A stretch of 22,129 bases of DNA from JBHIBD01 sp046758865 (GTDB taxonomy: Bacteria > Planctomycetota > Brocadiia > Brocadiales > Bathyanammoxibiaceae), in assembly GCA_046758865.1 (NCBI GenBank), contig JBHIBD010000033.1, positions 1-22,129 of the forward strand, in the 5' to 3' direction. Both the position numbers and the translations under genes were made by a program. The notes under the pieces are model-generated. The model saw nothing but the letters and a program-made list of their open reading frames with translations. It did not search any database and was not told the origin of the DNA. Shown here one piece after another: positions 8,601 to 14,721 of the stretch (position 1 is its first letter; every line of letters starts with the position of its first letter).

Positions 8601-8933
8601 CAGGATAAGGACAGCCCAGGTGCCCTGACGGACGAGAGGGAGGCACTCTACAAGCTCTCCCAGGCCAGAAAGAGCCTGGGAGAGGCCATGGACAGGATGG
8701 CCAAGGGTATGATGTCTCGCGGAATCCCGATGCCCAAGTATGTACTCAGATACCGTGACACGTGGAGCGAAGGCGGGAGGGGATTCACCGTAGGTGAGGT
8801 GGAGATACCACCCGAAGAGGCATACAAAGTGCCCAAGGAATTTCGGCAGGATATCCTTGATGCAATGAAACAGGGGTTACCTAAAAAATATCAGGAACTC
8901 AATAAGGATTACTACAGAAAACTGGTGGAGTAA
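5607..8933 (+). CDS. DUF4175-like large membrane-anchored coiled-coil protein
   Basis: An 1108-residue envelope protein of unknown role. Membrane helices are visible at about 27-48, 52-72 and 157-173. They are followed by a beta-rich, Ig-like stretch (about 195-400, with TLTYRYPAYTG and LAYEATDDFGLKEIRLAV). A very long glutamate/lysine/leucine-rich region (about 420-1020) is predicted to be coiled coil, ending in a short compact tail (RYRDTWSEGGRGFTVGEVEI). This architecture matches the DUF4175 family, which I recall mainly from order and composition. The start is GTG at 5607 with AAAGGA eight bases before it; an ATG at 5590 is out of frame and closes after four codons. It abuts the secreted TPR peptidase-like gene and probably shares its transcript. 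A structural or scaffolding role in the periplasm is inferred, not shown. Confidence 0.85.
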   Translation: MDANYEKIKDSLRAAGREALRVHLGEGIALLGAVSLLLLLVGLVFAVQFSLIPYIRTGYLILCTFIIIYVSYRHILTPILPLWSEDRLALIIEKRLPELKDSLISSLQLGRDLENPKRTYLYSHELISSLFKQTAQGLQGLRPQDVAERRDLRRNVKALGVVVGVFAIFAVSNPGFIAQRFHLLLKPQYAPSGLIQLGAPVIGDITLTYRYPAYTGLKPRTISGSSGRIRALKGSEVEILAQSSQAIASASILINESTRVTMAVETPYTLKGSLIVLEGGSYSFETLAIGGKSLQKSKPLRIIVEDDDYPKINILSPTSEKVVSERDVVRLAYEATDDFGLKEIRLAVGEGPGAERVKKDLKVIKEAEREYRGSFNWDLSELGLVPGEKVPYYLEAVDNDAVSGPKVARSRTQYLEIYSTQKRHDELLSLQDKLLREMIQLLAEKLLNPPNATESRDELLLQQEVLIDRTINLLVLFDRVLTGMEEDALANYAVYYSLENMRNRISQFNDNKEKNLEKAEKRGPVLPVSIISEIQAMQDNEIVELENDIIFLVELLRKQRLDDFLRQDRRIEGMEKVLTNLLNDLAQGRTSELDDQVRKEIQKLEDMIRSMMEKLSKLSSNWGDEFLNLEALKALGELTLNKDIQEMKDALARGDFEAALKAALSAASALEKMLAEMEQSAQQYVDSAYSRILQEMNSLDKMLRELEEDEHQLAQQTEKLKKDIQSRTFEEMDQALSGFFDRQLSRLDGMKGYLSQLEKSLSENSNLNEYSRTEREVDRLLRKRNQAMRSPYLFGTPGASGFSNEEFAELNKKLRELNEARNQEPLLDTYGEMSKALPKLKEKLSQLSEMLKGQDIKESLNLSSDTLKDLRYWNYEVKEGSSIKFPHREEGPSSKKSQKMKKNTGEMLAGARGLNEEMVEELESIRESFDKMSKGKLTEEEVKNFEQLAKRQDELESHTRALAQSMEELAEGTPPMGSEAHEKLGEAQEFMGQAEGKLQDKDSPGALTDEREALYKLSQARKSLGEAMDRMAKGMMSRGIPMPKYVLRYRDTWSEGGRGFTVGEVEIPPEEAYKVPKEFRQDILDAMKQGLPKKYQELNKDYYRKLVE

Positions 8934-8996
8934 TGCTTGGTCTCTCTAAGTGCAGCCTGCTTCTACGATACGCCCGTTTATTATTGGACACATAAT

Positions 8997-10691
8997 ATGC
9001 AACTACTTCTAATAATATCTCTTGCTATATACCTTGCCCTTGGTGTTCCGTCGCCTTTGGCTAAGGACACCCTCGGCTACGGCCTCATGGCACAGGCCCA
9101 GACCGACACCTCTCCACCGAAAGTCGTTGACGCAGGTAGTAAAAACCCTGTCGCTCAGGTCACCGAAGAGGACATCGGTGGGCTGTTTATCCGGGGTGAG
9201 GACCATCTCCACCACTGGGAAATAGATAAGGCGGATGAGGCGGCCAAAAAGATACTCGGCCTCCAGCCTGACAGCCCGGAGGGCCTTTACCTCACCGCAA
9301 AGGTGCGGTTTTACCAAGGACGCTATAAAGAGGCCCTAGAACTGTTGAAAGGCTCGCCACAGAACTTCTTAGACGGTCGAAGGCTCCTTGCCTTTATTAC
9401 AAACATCCATGAAACCACCAAAGACTTCAGGGAACACCCCACCGAGCATTTCGTTATCAGATACACCACCGGCAAAGACGAGGTACTGCTCGAGGATACG
9501 GAACGGGCACTTGAGCAGGTCTATAAGGAGATAGGGCACGATTTAAGGTATTTCCCTGAGGAAAAGATTGTGGTGGAGGTGTACCCAAGTGTGGACAGTT
9601 TTTCTGCCGCCTCTACACTGAAACGGAAGGAGATAGAGACCTCCGGCACGGTGGCCATCTGCCACTTCAACCGACTTATGATAATGTCCCCCAGGCTACT
9701 TCTGAGGGGATACCCGTGGATGGAGACCCTGGCCCATGAGTACGTGCACTATATTATAACAAAGAGGACTCGAAACCTCACACCTATCTGGTTCCACGAG
9801 GGCCTTGCAAAGTACGAAGAATCGAGGTGGAAGTCCTCCCAAGGCATGGAACTCACACCCGTCCAGTCACACCTCCTCGCCCAGGCCATCGAGCAGGATT
9901 ATTTTATAACCTTCGAGGAGATGCACCCATCGATAGCCAAGCTTAAGTCCGCCGAGGACGCGGCACTGGCCTTCGCTGAGGTGCTGACGGCCATGAGGTA
10001 CATCGTAGAGAAGGGGGGCTACCCGCTACTCAACAAAATCCTGGATGAAATAGGCGCAGGGAGGAGCGTAGAAGAGGCAGTAGAGGTGGGGCTGGGCATG
10101 CCTTTTGAGGATTTTGAGCGGGACTGGAGGGCGTATATGAGGACACTTGGCCTAAAGAAGATACCCGGGCTAAGGGTCATGCCGCTGAAGATAAAAGGCC
10201 CCGGTGCGAAGGAAGAGAGCCCCACAGAGATAGAGGTGGCCGATGCCAGAAAGTTTACCATGCTGGGCGACTTATTAGAGGAAGAAAACAGGCCCGATGC
10301 CGCACTGTTCGAGTACAAAAAGGCCCGCAAGCACGCAGGACTCGGCTCACCACAGATACTAAACAAACTCGCAAGGGCCTACATGCAGAACCACCGTGAC
10401 GATGACGCACAAAGGGTGCTACACGACGCCCTCAGTTACTACCCCAACTACGTAACCGTCTATATCACACAGGGCGAACTCCATAAAAAGAGGGGCGAGA
10501 CAGACAGGGCAATAGAAAGCTTTAAATCAGCCAGCCACATAAACCCCTTTAACCCCGCCGTACACCAGAGGCTCGCCCAGCTCTACACCACAGCCGGCAA
10601 TAAAGAGGCCGCCAAGAAATCGCTGGAGAAACTTGCAATAATCCTGAAGGAATTCGGAGGCCATGAGGCAGGGGAAAAAGGGGCCGAGTAG
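8997..10691 (+). CDS. secreted TPR protein with HExxH (peptidase MA-like) domain
   Basis: A 564-residue exported protein. I chose the ATG at 8997 because it starts a typical signal peptide (MQLLLIISLAIYLALGV, cleavage near PSPLA-KD). The frame is open upstream to a TTG at 8937, but the 20 extra residues would bury the signal. An N-terminal TPR pair (about 65-125) precedes a zinc-peptidase-like domain with HEYVH at 247-251 and HEGLAKYEE, whose Glu268 is the likely third ligand (gluzincin layout as in the Peptidase_MA families). C-terminal TPRs follow (about 395-545: AALFEYKKARK, AQRVLHDALSYYPNY, AIESFKSASHINPFNP). It follows the DUF4175-like gene by 63 bases, so the two are likely co-expressed and may act together at the envelope. 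Substrate unknown. Confidence 0.88.
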   Translation: MQLLLIISLAIYLALGVPSPLAKDTLGYGLMAQAQTDTSPPKVVDAGSKNPVAQVTEEDIGGLFIRGEDHLHHWEIDKADEAAKKILGLQPDSPEGLYLTAKVRFYQGRYKEALELLKGSPQNFLDGRRLLAFITNIHETTKDFREHPTEHFVIRYTTGKDEVLLEDTERALEQVYKEIGHDLRYFPEEKIVVEVYPSVDSFSAASTLKRKEIETSGTVAICHFNRLMIMSPRLLLRGYPWMETLAHEYVHYIITKRTRNLTPIWFHEGLAKYEESRWKSSQGMELTPVQSHLLAQAIEQDYFITFEEMHPSIAKLKSAEDAALAFAEVLTAMRYIVEKGGYPLLNKILDEIGAGRSVEEAVEVGLGMPFEDFERDWRAYMRTLGLKKIPGLRVMPLKIKGPGAKEESPTEIEVADARKFTMLGDLLEEENRPDAALFEYKKARKHAGLGSPQILNKLARAYMQNHRDDDAQRVLHDALSYYPNYVTVYITQGELHKKRGETDRAIESFKSASHINPFNPAVHQRLAQLYTTAGNKEAAKKSLEKLAIILKEFGGHEAGEKGAE

Positions 10692-10726
10692 ATATAAGTG
10701 AGATGAAGGAACAAAAAATGAGACTT

Positions 10727-10761
10727 GTCATTCTGAGGGAGTGAAACGACCGAAGAATGAC
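10727..10761. repeat. GTCATTCT family palindrome
   Basis: GTCATTCT (10727-10734) and AGAATGAC at the other end (to 10761) frame GAGGGAGTGAAACGACCGA. Related copies in the window are at 22041-22123 and, truncated, at 21887-21898. The same kind of GTCATTCTGAG repeat is widespread in bacterial genomes. Confidence 0.75.
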
Positions 10762-10796
10762 ACAGGACACCATAGCAACTTTCGCATAGTCTCATA

Positions 10797-10859
10797 ATGT
10801 AGCGCGCCAGCTTGCTGGCACGTTTGTTTTAACCGTGGGAGCAAGCTCCCACGCTACAT
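10797..10859. repeat. two-hairpin TGTAGCG element (BIME-like)
   Basis: Outer arms ATGTAGCG (10797-10804) and CGCTACAT (10852-10859) enclose hairpin 1, GCCAGC/GCTGGC (10806-10811, 10814-10819), a linker containing CACGTTTGTT, and hairpin 2, GTGGGAGC/GCTCCCAC (10835-10842, 10845-10852). The same plan recurs at 14482-14606, and its right half at 21951-22004. Confidence 0.8.
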
Positions 10860-10873
10860 TTCTACAATGGGTA

Positions 10874-10895
10874 CCCCAGGGCTTTAGCCCTGGGG
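10874..10895. repeat. CCCCAGGGC palindrome
   Basis: Perfect 9-bp arms CCCCAGGGC (10874-10882) and GCCCTGGGG (10887-10895) with a TTTA loop. Confidence 0.7.
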
Positions 10896-10912
10896 ATATA
10901 TTATGCATGTAG

Positions 10913-10932
10913 CGCAGGGTTAAAACCCTGCG
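10913..10932. repeat. CGCAGGGTT palindrome after TGTAG
   Basis: Perfect 9-bp arms CGCAGGGTT (10913-10921) and AACCCTGCG (10924-10932) with an AA loop, preceded by ATGTAG as in the TGTAGCG family. Confidence 0.7.
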
Positions 10933-10950
10933 GCACCCATCCCCTATGTA

Positions 10951-11010
10951 TTATTTCCTGGCTCCCCTTGCCGGCAACCTCTTCCAGCTTGTAATCAGCT
11001 CCACCAGCAG
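10951..11010 (-). pseudogene. duplicated 3' end of pepA
   Basis: Sixty bases nearly identical to the last codons of pepA (11082-11141), with three differences, at 10952, 10958 and 10963. Read on the minus strand they still encode LLVELITSWKRLPARGARK and a TAA stop. Similarity continues weakly to about 10933, matching 11062 onward. A palindrome (11014-11034) starts right at the gene-proximal edge of the copy. It has no start codon and no role as a gene. Confidence 0.85.
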
Positions 11011-11013
11011 TGC

Positions 11014-11034
11014 GGACAGCCACAAGGGCTGTCC
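11014..11034. repeat. GGACAGCC palindrome
   Basis: Arms GGACAGCC (11014-11021) and GGCTGTCC (11027-11034) with loop ACAAG, followed by CTACAACA. It sits exactly between the two copies of the pepA 3' end. Confidence 0.7.
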
Positions 11035-11081
11035 CTACAACACAAATCTCTGGTGTGACCTGCACCACCCTTCTATGCGTA

Positions 11082-12599
11082 TCATTTCTTGGCCCCCCTT
11101 GCCGGCAACCTCTTCCAGCTTGTAATCAGCTCCACCAGCAGCCTCACCCCGGTGCCGCTTGCACCCTTTATCACGTAGGGGCCGTCCTTATTCGCCCAGG
11201 CCACACCCGCTATGTCCAGATGCACCCAGGGAAACTTGTCAACGAATTGTTCCAGAAATTTTGCGCCGGTTATGACACCCGCACCGTAGTCGCCGACATT
11301 CTTCACGTCGGCCACGTCACTCCTTACTGACTCACCGTACTCCTCCCACAGCGGCATCTCCCACACCCTCTCGCGGGTGGCATCCCCCGCCACCTTCACC
11401 CTCTTCTTTAGTTCCTCGCTATTGCCGAGCATGCCGATGGCCAGGTAGCCGAGTGCAACTATACACGCCCCGGTAAGCGTGGCCAGGTCCATCACCGCCG
11501 CTGGCTTATAACGTCTTGCGTATACAAGCGCATCTGCAAGGAGCAGTCGGCCCTCTGCATCGGTGGTGACTATCTCCACTGTCTTACCGCCCATGCACGA
11601 TACTATATCGCCGGGTTTCACGGCCCTGCCGCCGGGCATGTTCTCTGCACAGGGGAGCAGTCCTACCAGATGCACCCTGGGCCTCAACCTTGCAAGTGCC
11701 CCAAAGGCGCCGAGGACCGTTGCCGCACCCGCCATGTCGTACTTCATCTTGTCCATATCCCGCCACGGCTTCAGCGAAATACCCCCGGTGTCAAATGTCA
11801 CACCCTTACCCACCAGGACCACCGTATCCCACCCGGGGCGCTTCTTGCCGTACTCCAGGACAATAAACCTGGGCGGCTGGATACTGCCACTGGCCACACT
11901 CAGGAGCCCGTTCATGCCCAGTCGTTTCATGGCGTCTTGAGAAAGCACCTTCACCCCGAAACCAAGACGGCTCCCCGCCTTCTTGGCCTCGTCCGCAAGC
12001 ATTCTGGGCGTGGCCTGGCTCCCAGGCAGGTTTATTAAATTCCTTGCGTAGCAGACGGCCTCAGCCACCAACTGGCCCTTCCTTGCACCGGCCCTTGCCC
12101 CCCCTAGCTGACCCTTGTCCTCAACCACAATCGTTAGCGCCTTTACGTCCCTGGCCTCCTCCGGCTTGAGATGCTTAAACCTCTTAAACCTGTAGAGACC
12201 GAGCATGGTCCCCTCCACCATGGCCTGGGACACCTGCTCTACAGGGTTTTTTTGTTGTGGGTAAAGCTGGCTTGTCACCCCCTTTATACCGAGCCGCCGT
12301 ACCACCTTTATAGCGACGCCCGCCGCCTGGCGAACCCTATCCAGCGTGAAATCACTTTTCTTGCCGAGACCGATTAGTAACAACCTCTTTGTCGGCAGAT
12401 GGCCGTAGGTGGGCAGCAGGAACGTCTTGTTGAGCTCAGGCCTGAAATCTCCACTTTTTATAAGACGGGCTATCATCCCGCCCAGTGCCTTATCAAAACC
12501 CTTGGGGGTAGAATCCATCTGCGGGGCATCAAACAGCCCAAGCACTATTATCTCCGCACGCTCCTTGACCAGCGTGCCATACCTGACCGTTAGTCTCAT
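11082..12599 (-). CDS. pepA: leucyl aminopeptidase (M17 family)
   Basis: Dimetal exopeptidase that removes N-terminal residues from peptides in the cytoplasm. At 505 residues it has the family length. All catalytic positions are present: Lys265 and Asp270 in VGKGVTFDTGG, catalytic Lys277, Asp288 in YDMAGA, and Asp347, Glu349 and Arg351 in TTDAEGRLLLADAL. These align with the known metal and catalytic residues of E. coli PepA at a constant offset of two. I place the start at the ATG at 12599 rather than the more distal one at 12674, because GGGAGGG lies nine bases before it and MRLTVRYGTLVKERAEI is the normal beginning. E. coli PepA also binds DNA at xer sites; whether this one does cannot be seen. 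The 3' end has a duplicated fragment downstream. Confidence 0.95.
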   Translation of the reverse strand: MRLTVRYGTLVKERAEIIVLGLFDAPQMDSTPKGFDKALGGMIARLIKSGDFRPELNKTFLLPTYGHLPTKRLLLIGLGKKSDFTLDRVRQAAGVAIKVVRRLGIKGVTSQLYPQQKNPVEQVSQAMVEGTMLGLYRFKRFKHLKPEEARDVKALTIVVEDKGQLGGARAGARKGQLVAEAVCYARNLINLPGSQATPRMLADEAKKAGSRLGFGVKVLSQDAMKRLGMNGLLSVASGSIQPPRFIVLEYGKKRPGWDTVVLVGKGVTFDTGGISLKPWRDMDKMKYDMAGAATVLGAFGALARLRPRVHLVGLLPCAENMPGGRAVKPGDIVSCMGGKTVEIVTTDAEGRLLLADALVYARRYKPAAVMDLATLTGACIVALGYLAIGMLGNSEELKKRVKVAGDATRERVWEMPLWEEYGESVRSDVADVKNVGDYGAGVITGAKFLEQFVDKFPWVHLDIAGVAWANKDGPYVIKGASGTGVRLLVELITSWKRLPARGAKK

Positions 12600-12734
12600 C
12601 GCTGTACGCCCTCCCTTGCGCCGGGTATTATACCAGCCCCAGAAAGATATTTCTAATATTGATATTCTCAACATAAATAGCAGATAAGAGACCTCTGCAA
12701 AAGTGCCAAAAAACGCATACAGATGCTACAAGGT

Positions 12735-12856
12735 GTCATTGCGAGCGAAGCGAAGCAATCTCGTAAGTGGTTTTCAGCTAGAAAACATGAGATTGCTTCG
12801 TCGCTTTTCGCTCCTCGGTATCCTTAGCCGTAGGCGACGGAATACCTCGCAATGAC
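12735..12856. repeat. GTCATTGCGAG large inverted repeat
   Basis: GTCATTGCGAG (12735-12745) and CTCGCAATGAC (12846-12856) form the ends. CGAAGCAATCTC (12751-12762) and GAGATTGCTTCG (12789-12800) form an inner stem. It is the long form of a repeat also present at 13884-13921. Confidence 0.8.
12817..12846. repeat. GGTATCC-TTAGCC palindrome nested in the GTCATTGCGAG repeat
   Basis: GGTATCC, then TTAGCC and GTAGGC, then GACGGAATACC. A second copy with compensatory change (GGTGTCC paired with GGAACACC) is at 14344-14373, showing that it is an independent unit. Here it interrupts the CTCGCAATGAC arm of its host repeat, flanked by CCTC on the left and CCTC on the right. Confidence 0.75.
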
Positions 12857-13008
12857 GACTCTATCTTTGATTTTTTCAGAGGCCTCAGATAAATGTTTGC
12901 TAAAAAGTCCTGCGCTGGTAAAATATATCCACAAATGGAACAATTACATCAACCGTAGTCATTGTAGGCTGTATCGTGGGTGTGACTGTAGGTGTAACTA
13001 AGACACAA

Positions 13009-13833
13009 ATGAAGAGGCCGTTGTGTGTTTTTGTTTTAGTGCTCATGGCCCTAGTCTTTACCCTTGGCGTAGGCCAAAAGCGCTGGAGTGATGGTGCCTC
13101 GGCGGAAGGCTTAGACGTGGAAGCCAAGGTTCGGATGCACATCGAGGCCCTCAAGAACGACAAGAGCATAACGATGCGCGCCGGGGCGGCCAAGGCCCTG
13201 GGAGATGTAGGTCACGATGCAGCGGACGGCATACCCGCCCTTGCCGAGGCCCTTCTGAACGATGGGCACTCCCTGGTACGCATCCACGCCGCAAAGGCCC
13301 TGGGAAAGATCGATCCCAGCACTAAAGAAGGAATACATGCCCTGTCTGAGGCCCTGTGGAGGGACAAGAGTGCGGAGGTGTGTAAAAACGCCATCTGGGC
13401 CCTGAGTCAGGTTGGAGACGATTCGGAGACCGTCGTAAAGGCACTGGCCGCAGCCCTAGAGGATAAGGACCCAGAAGTGTGTGCCGGCGCCGCCCAGGCC
13501 CTGGGCAGGATTGGTTCTTATTCTAAGCTCGCTAAATATCACCTTGCCAAAACACTCCTGGACAGTGAAAGTGTCCTGGTGCGTAAGAACGCCGCCCTGG
13601 CCCTTGGTGAGATGGGCCCCAATGCCTGGAACACCGTCTCTATACTGGCCAAGGCCCTGGAGGATAAAGACTCCGACGTGCGCCTATGCGCCGCCGACGC
13701 CCTCAGCAAGATTGGACGTGAGGCACTTGACGCCGCATCTGCCCTGGTCAGAGCCACCAAGGACAGAGACGCACGCGTGCGCAAAAAGGCCCGCGAGGCC
13801 CTGAGAAACCTCGCCAAGAACAGATACAGATGA
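13009..13833 (+). CDS. exported HEAT-repeat protein
   Basis: A 274-residue protein. I prefer the ATG at 13009 since it starts a signal peptide (MKRPLCVFVLVLMALVFTLG); a GTG at 12976 would add 11 residues, and neither start has a strong ribosome binding site. The rest is seven PBS-lyase/HEAT-type repeats of about 31 residues. Their second helices read TMRAGAAKALGDVG, LVRIHAAKALGKID, EVCKNAIWALSQVG, EVCAGAAQALGRIG, LVRKNAALALGEMG, DVRLCAADALSKIG and RVRKKAREALRNLA. Such solenoids usually bind other proteins. There is no catalytic motif and no obvious partner nearby; the gene stands alone between repeats. Confidence 0.85.
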   Translation: MKRPLCVFVLVLMALVFTLGVGQKRWSDGASAEGLDVEAKVRMHIEALKNDKSITMRAGAAKALGDVGHDAADGIPALAEALLNDGHSLVRIHAAKALGKIDPSTKEGIHALSEALWRDKSAEVCKNAIWALSQVGDDSETVVKALAAALEDKDPEVCAGAAQALGRIGSYSKLAKYHLAKTLLDSESVLVRKNAALALGEMGPNAWNTVSILAKALEDKDSDVRLCAADALSKIGREALDAASALVRATKDRDARVRKKAREALRNLAKNRYR

Positions 13834-13883
13834 AGGCACCAACCTCATGGTCCGGGGATTAACGTAGAGGGAGAGGACTTCGT

Positions 13884-13921
13884 TTGTCATTGCGAGGGGC
13901 TTTGCCCCGAAGCAATGACAA
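13884..13921. repeat. short GTCATTGCGAG palindrome
   Basis: TTGTCATTGC (13884-13893) and GCAATGACAA (13912-13921), with inner GGGGC/GCCCC. It lies 50 bases after the HEAT gene and may double as a terminator, though there is no T tract. Confidence 0.75.
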
Positions 13922-13978
13922 TAGCAAATATACGGTGCCCTTTTAGATGGTTAGACCAAAAGAGAGGAGATAATCCCT

Positions 13979-14269
13979 ATGTCGGACAAATCTGAAGATT
14001 ATCCAGAATTTGAGGAAGTCTGGGGCAGAATAGTTGCCCATGCAGGGGAAACCTTTCACGCACACGATGGTCATGAATTTACGTACAAAATAGAAGGGGA
14101 CGAATTCCAGGCAAGCGCACCACACCAGAACATAAATAAACCCAATTTTGAACATGCCTATCAGATGGTTCCAGTTCACAAAGATGTGCTCAACGAGAAG
14201 ATTGTTAAAGGGCCGGCTTATGTTTGGGAGGTCCTCCACGACCAAAGAATCTCTGAGGGGCAGTGGTAG
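13979..14269 (+). CDS. small hypothetical soluble protein
   Basis: A 96-residue protein with a clear ribosome binding site (GAGGAGAT about eight bases before the ATG). It is acidic and histidine-rich in the middle (GETFHAHDGHEFTYKIEGDE) and has a C-terminal block, NKPNFEHAYQMVPVHKDV then GPAYVWEVLHDQRI. The pattern of a small beta-strand unit followed by a helix and a YVW-x5-D-RI ending looks like a conserved stand-alone domain, but I cannot name it. No signal peptide, no membrane segment, no close partner; repeats lie on both sides. Confidence 0.75.
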   Translation: MSDKSEDYPEFEEVWGRIVAHAGETFHAHDGHEFTYKIEGDEFQASAPHQNINKPNFEHAYQMVPVHKDVLNEKIVKGPAYVWEVLHDQRISEGQW

Positions 14270-14343
14270 AGGTTTTTTCTTCCCTGGAAAGAGCCCACTG
14301 TCCGCCCTGACAGGCCCGCACAAATGATGGCGGGTTCACCTCT

Positions 14344-14373
14344 GGTGTCCTTAGCCTTCGGCGACGGAACACC
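14344..14373. repeat. GGTGTCC-TTAGCC palindrome, second copy
   Basis: Same unit as 12817-12846, with the outer pair changed on both arms (GGTGTCC here with GGAACACC). This shows conserved pairing rather than conserved sequence. Confidence 0.75.
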
Positions 14374-14481
14374 TCCAGCGCGAGATAAACCCGTTCGGCT
14401 GAGACTTCGGCGTGAGGCCGAAGCCCGTCCCTACCCTTCCTGCACACAGGTCCAAAGACCTGTGCCACCTTGTTATGAAAA

Positions 14482-14606
14482 TGTAGCGTCGGAGCTTGCT
14501 CCGACGTGCCTAACAAACGTGCGAGCAAGTCATGCCGAAGGTCGTGCCAGAGGCAGATCCGCCTTCGGCGTGACAGACCTGCCCCTGGCACGGCTCGCAC
14601 GCTACA
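14482..14606. repeat. TGTAGCG two-hairpin element with expanded second hairpin
   Basis: TGTAGCG (14482-14488) and CGCTACA (14600-14606) are the ends. Hairpin 1 is CGTCGGAGC/GCTCCGACG (14487-14506), and the linker contains AACAAACGTG. Hairpin 2 has arms GTGCGAGC (14519-14526) and GCTCGCAC (14593-14600), whose loop holds 66 bases with their own pairings, including GTCATGCCGAAGG with CCTTCGGCGTGAC and TGCCAG with CTGGCA. Confidence 0.75.
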
Positions 14607-14721
14607 ATTATTAACTAAGTGCACCGCATAGAAGATATCTAACGAACATATTTGCATTTGATTTTGCCATTATGTGTGTTAAATTTGATATTTTGGGATT
14701 CCGTGAGGAGGGAAGCTACTG

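Larger units (their letters stand above)
10692..11081. other. repeat island between the TPR peptidase gene and pepA
   Basis: 390 bases between convergent genes with no credible coding frame. It holds at least five palindromes (10727-10761, 10797-10859, 10874-10895, 10913-10932, 11014-11034) and a partial duplicate of the pepA 3' end (10951-11010). Some hairpins may act as bidirectional terminators, but none has a clear T tract. Confidence 0.8.
12688..12886. mobile_element. MITE-like element with terminal inverted repeats and 6-base target duplication
   Basis: The left end GAGACCTCTGCAAAA (12688-12702) and the right end, read inverted as GAGGCCTCTGAAAAA, match at 13 of 15 positions. The flanks are a perfect direct repeat AGATAA (12682-12687 and 12887-12892). 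No transposase is inside, so it would be non-autonomous. GAG-CCT-TGCAAAA termini resemble ends I recall from IS5-type elements, but that link is from memory. It carries a GTCATTGCGAG repeat (12735-12856), which itself carries a further palindrome (12817-12846). Confidence 0.75.
12600..13008. other. divergent gap occupied mostly by a MITE-like element
   Basis: 409 bases between pepA (minus) and the HEAT-repeat gene (plus). About 200 of them are the element at 12688-12886. The flanks must contain both promoters, but I could not pick convincing boxes. Confidence 0.7.
14270..14721. other. 452-base repeat island before ccsA
   Basis: No credible gene. Palindromes at 14315-14334 (CCCGC/GCGGG), 14344-14373, 14405-14423 (CTTCGGC/GCCGAAG), 14445-14464 (CACAGGTC/GACCTGTG) and the composite 14482-14606 fill most of it. 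Frames of 96 and 150 codons here arise from repeat sequence and have no ribosome binding site. The last 110 bases are AT-richer and probably hold the ccsA promoter. Confidence 0.75.

Noticed and set aside
7032..8836. Several antisense frames of 60-124 codons inside the DUF4175-like gene
   Set aside because: Shadows of a long, biased coiled-coil coding region; no ribosome binding sites or plausible protein features.
10549..10795. Minus-strand frames of 70-74 codons after the TPR peptidase gene
   Set aside because: They overlap the real gene end and the GTCATTCT palindrome; arginine/serine-rich shadow sequence.
12600..12674. 25-residue N-terminal extension of pepA
   Set aside because: The inner ATG at 12599 has a GGGAGGG site and matches the usual start of M17 peptidases.
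14205..14657. 150-codon minus frame and a 96-codon plus frame (14324-14614) in the repeat island
   Set aside because: Both are translations of stacked palindromes, lack ribosome binding sites, and the minus frame also overlaps the gene at 13979-14269.
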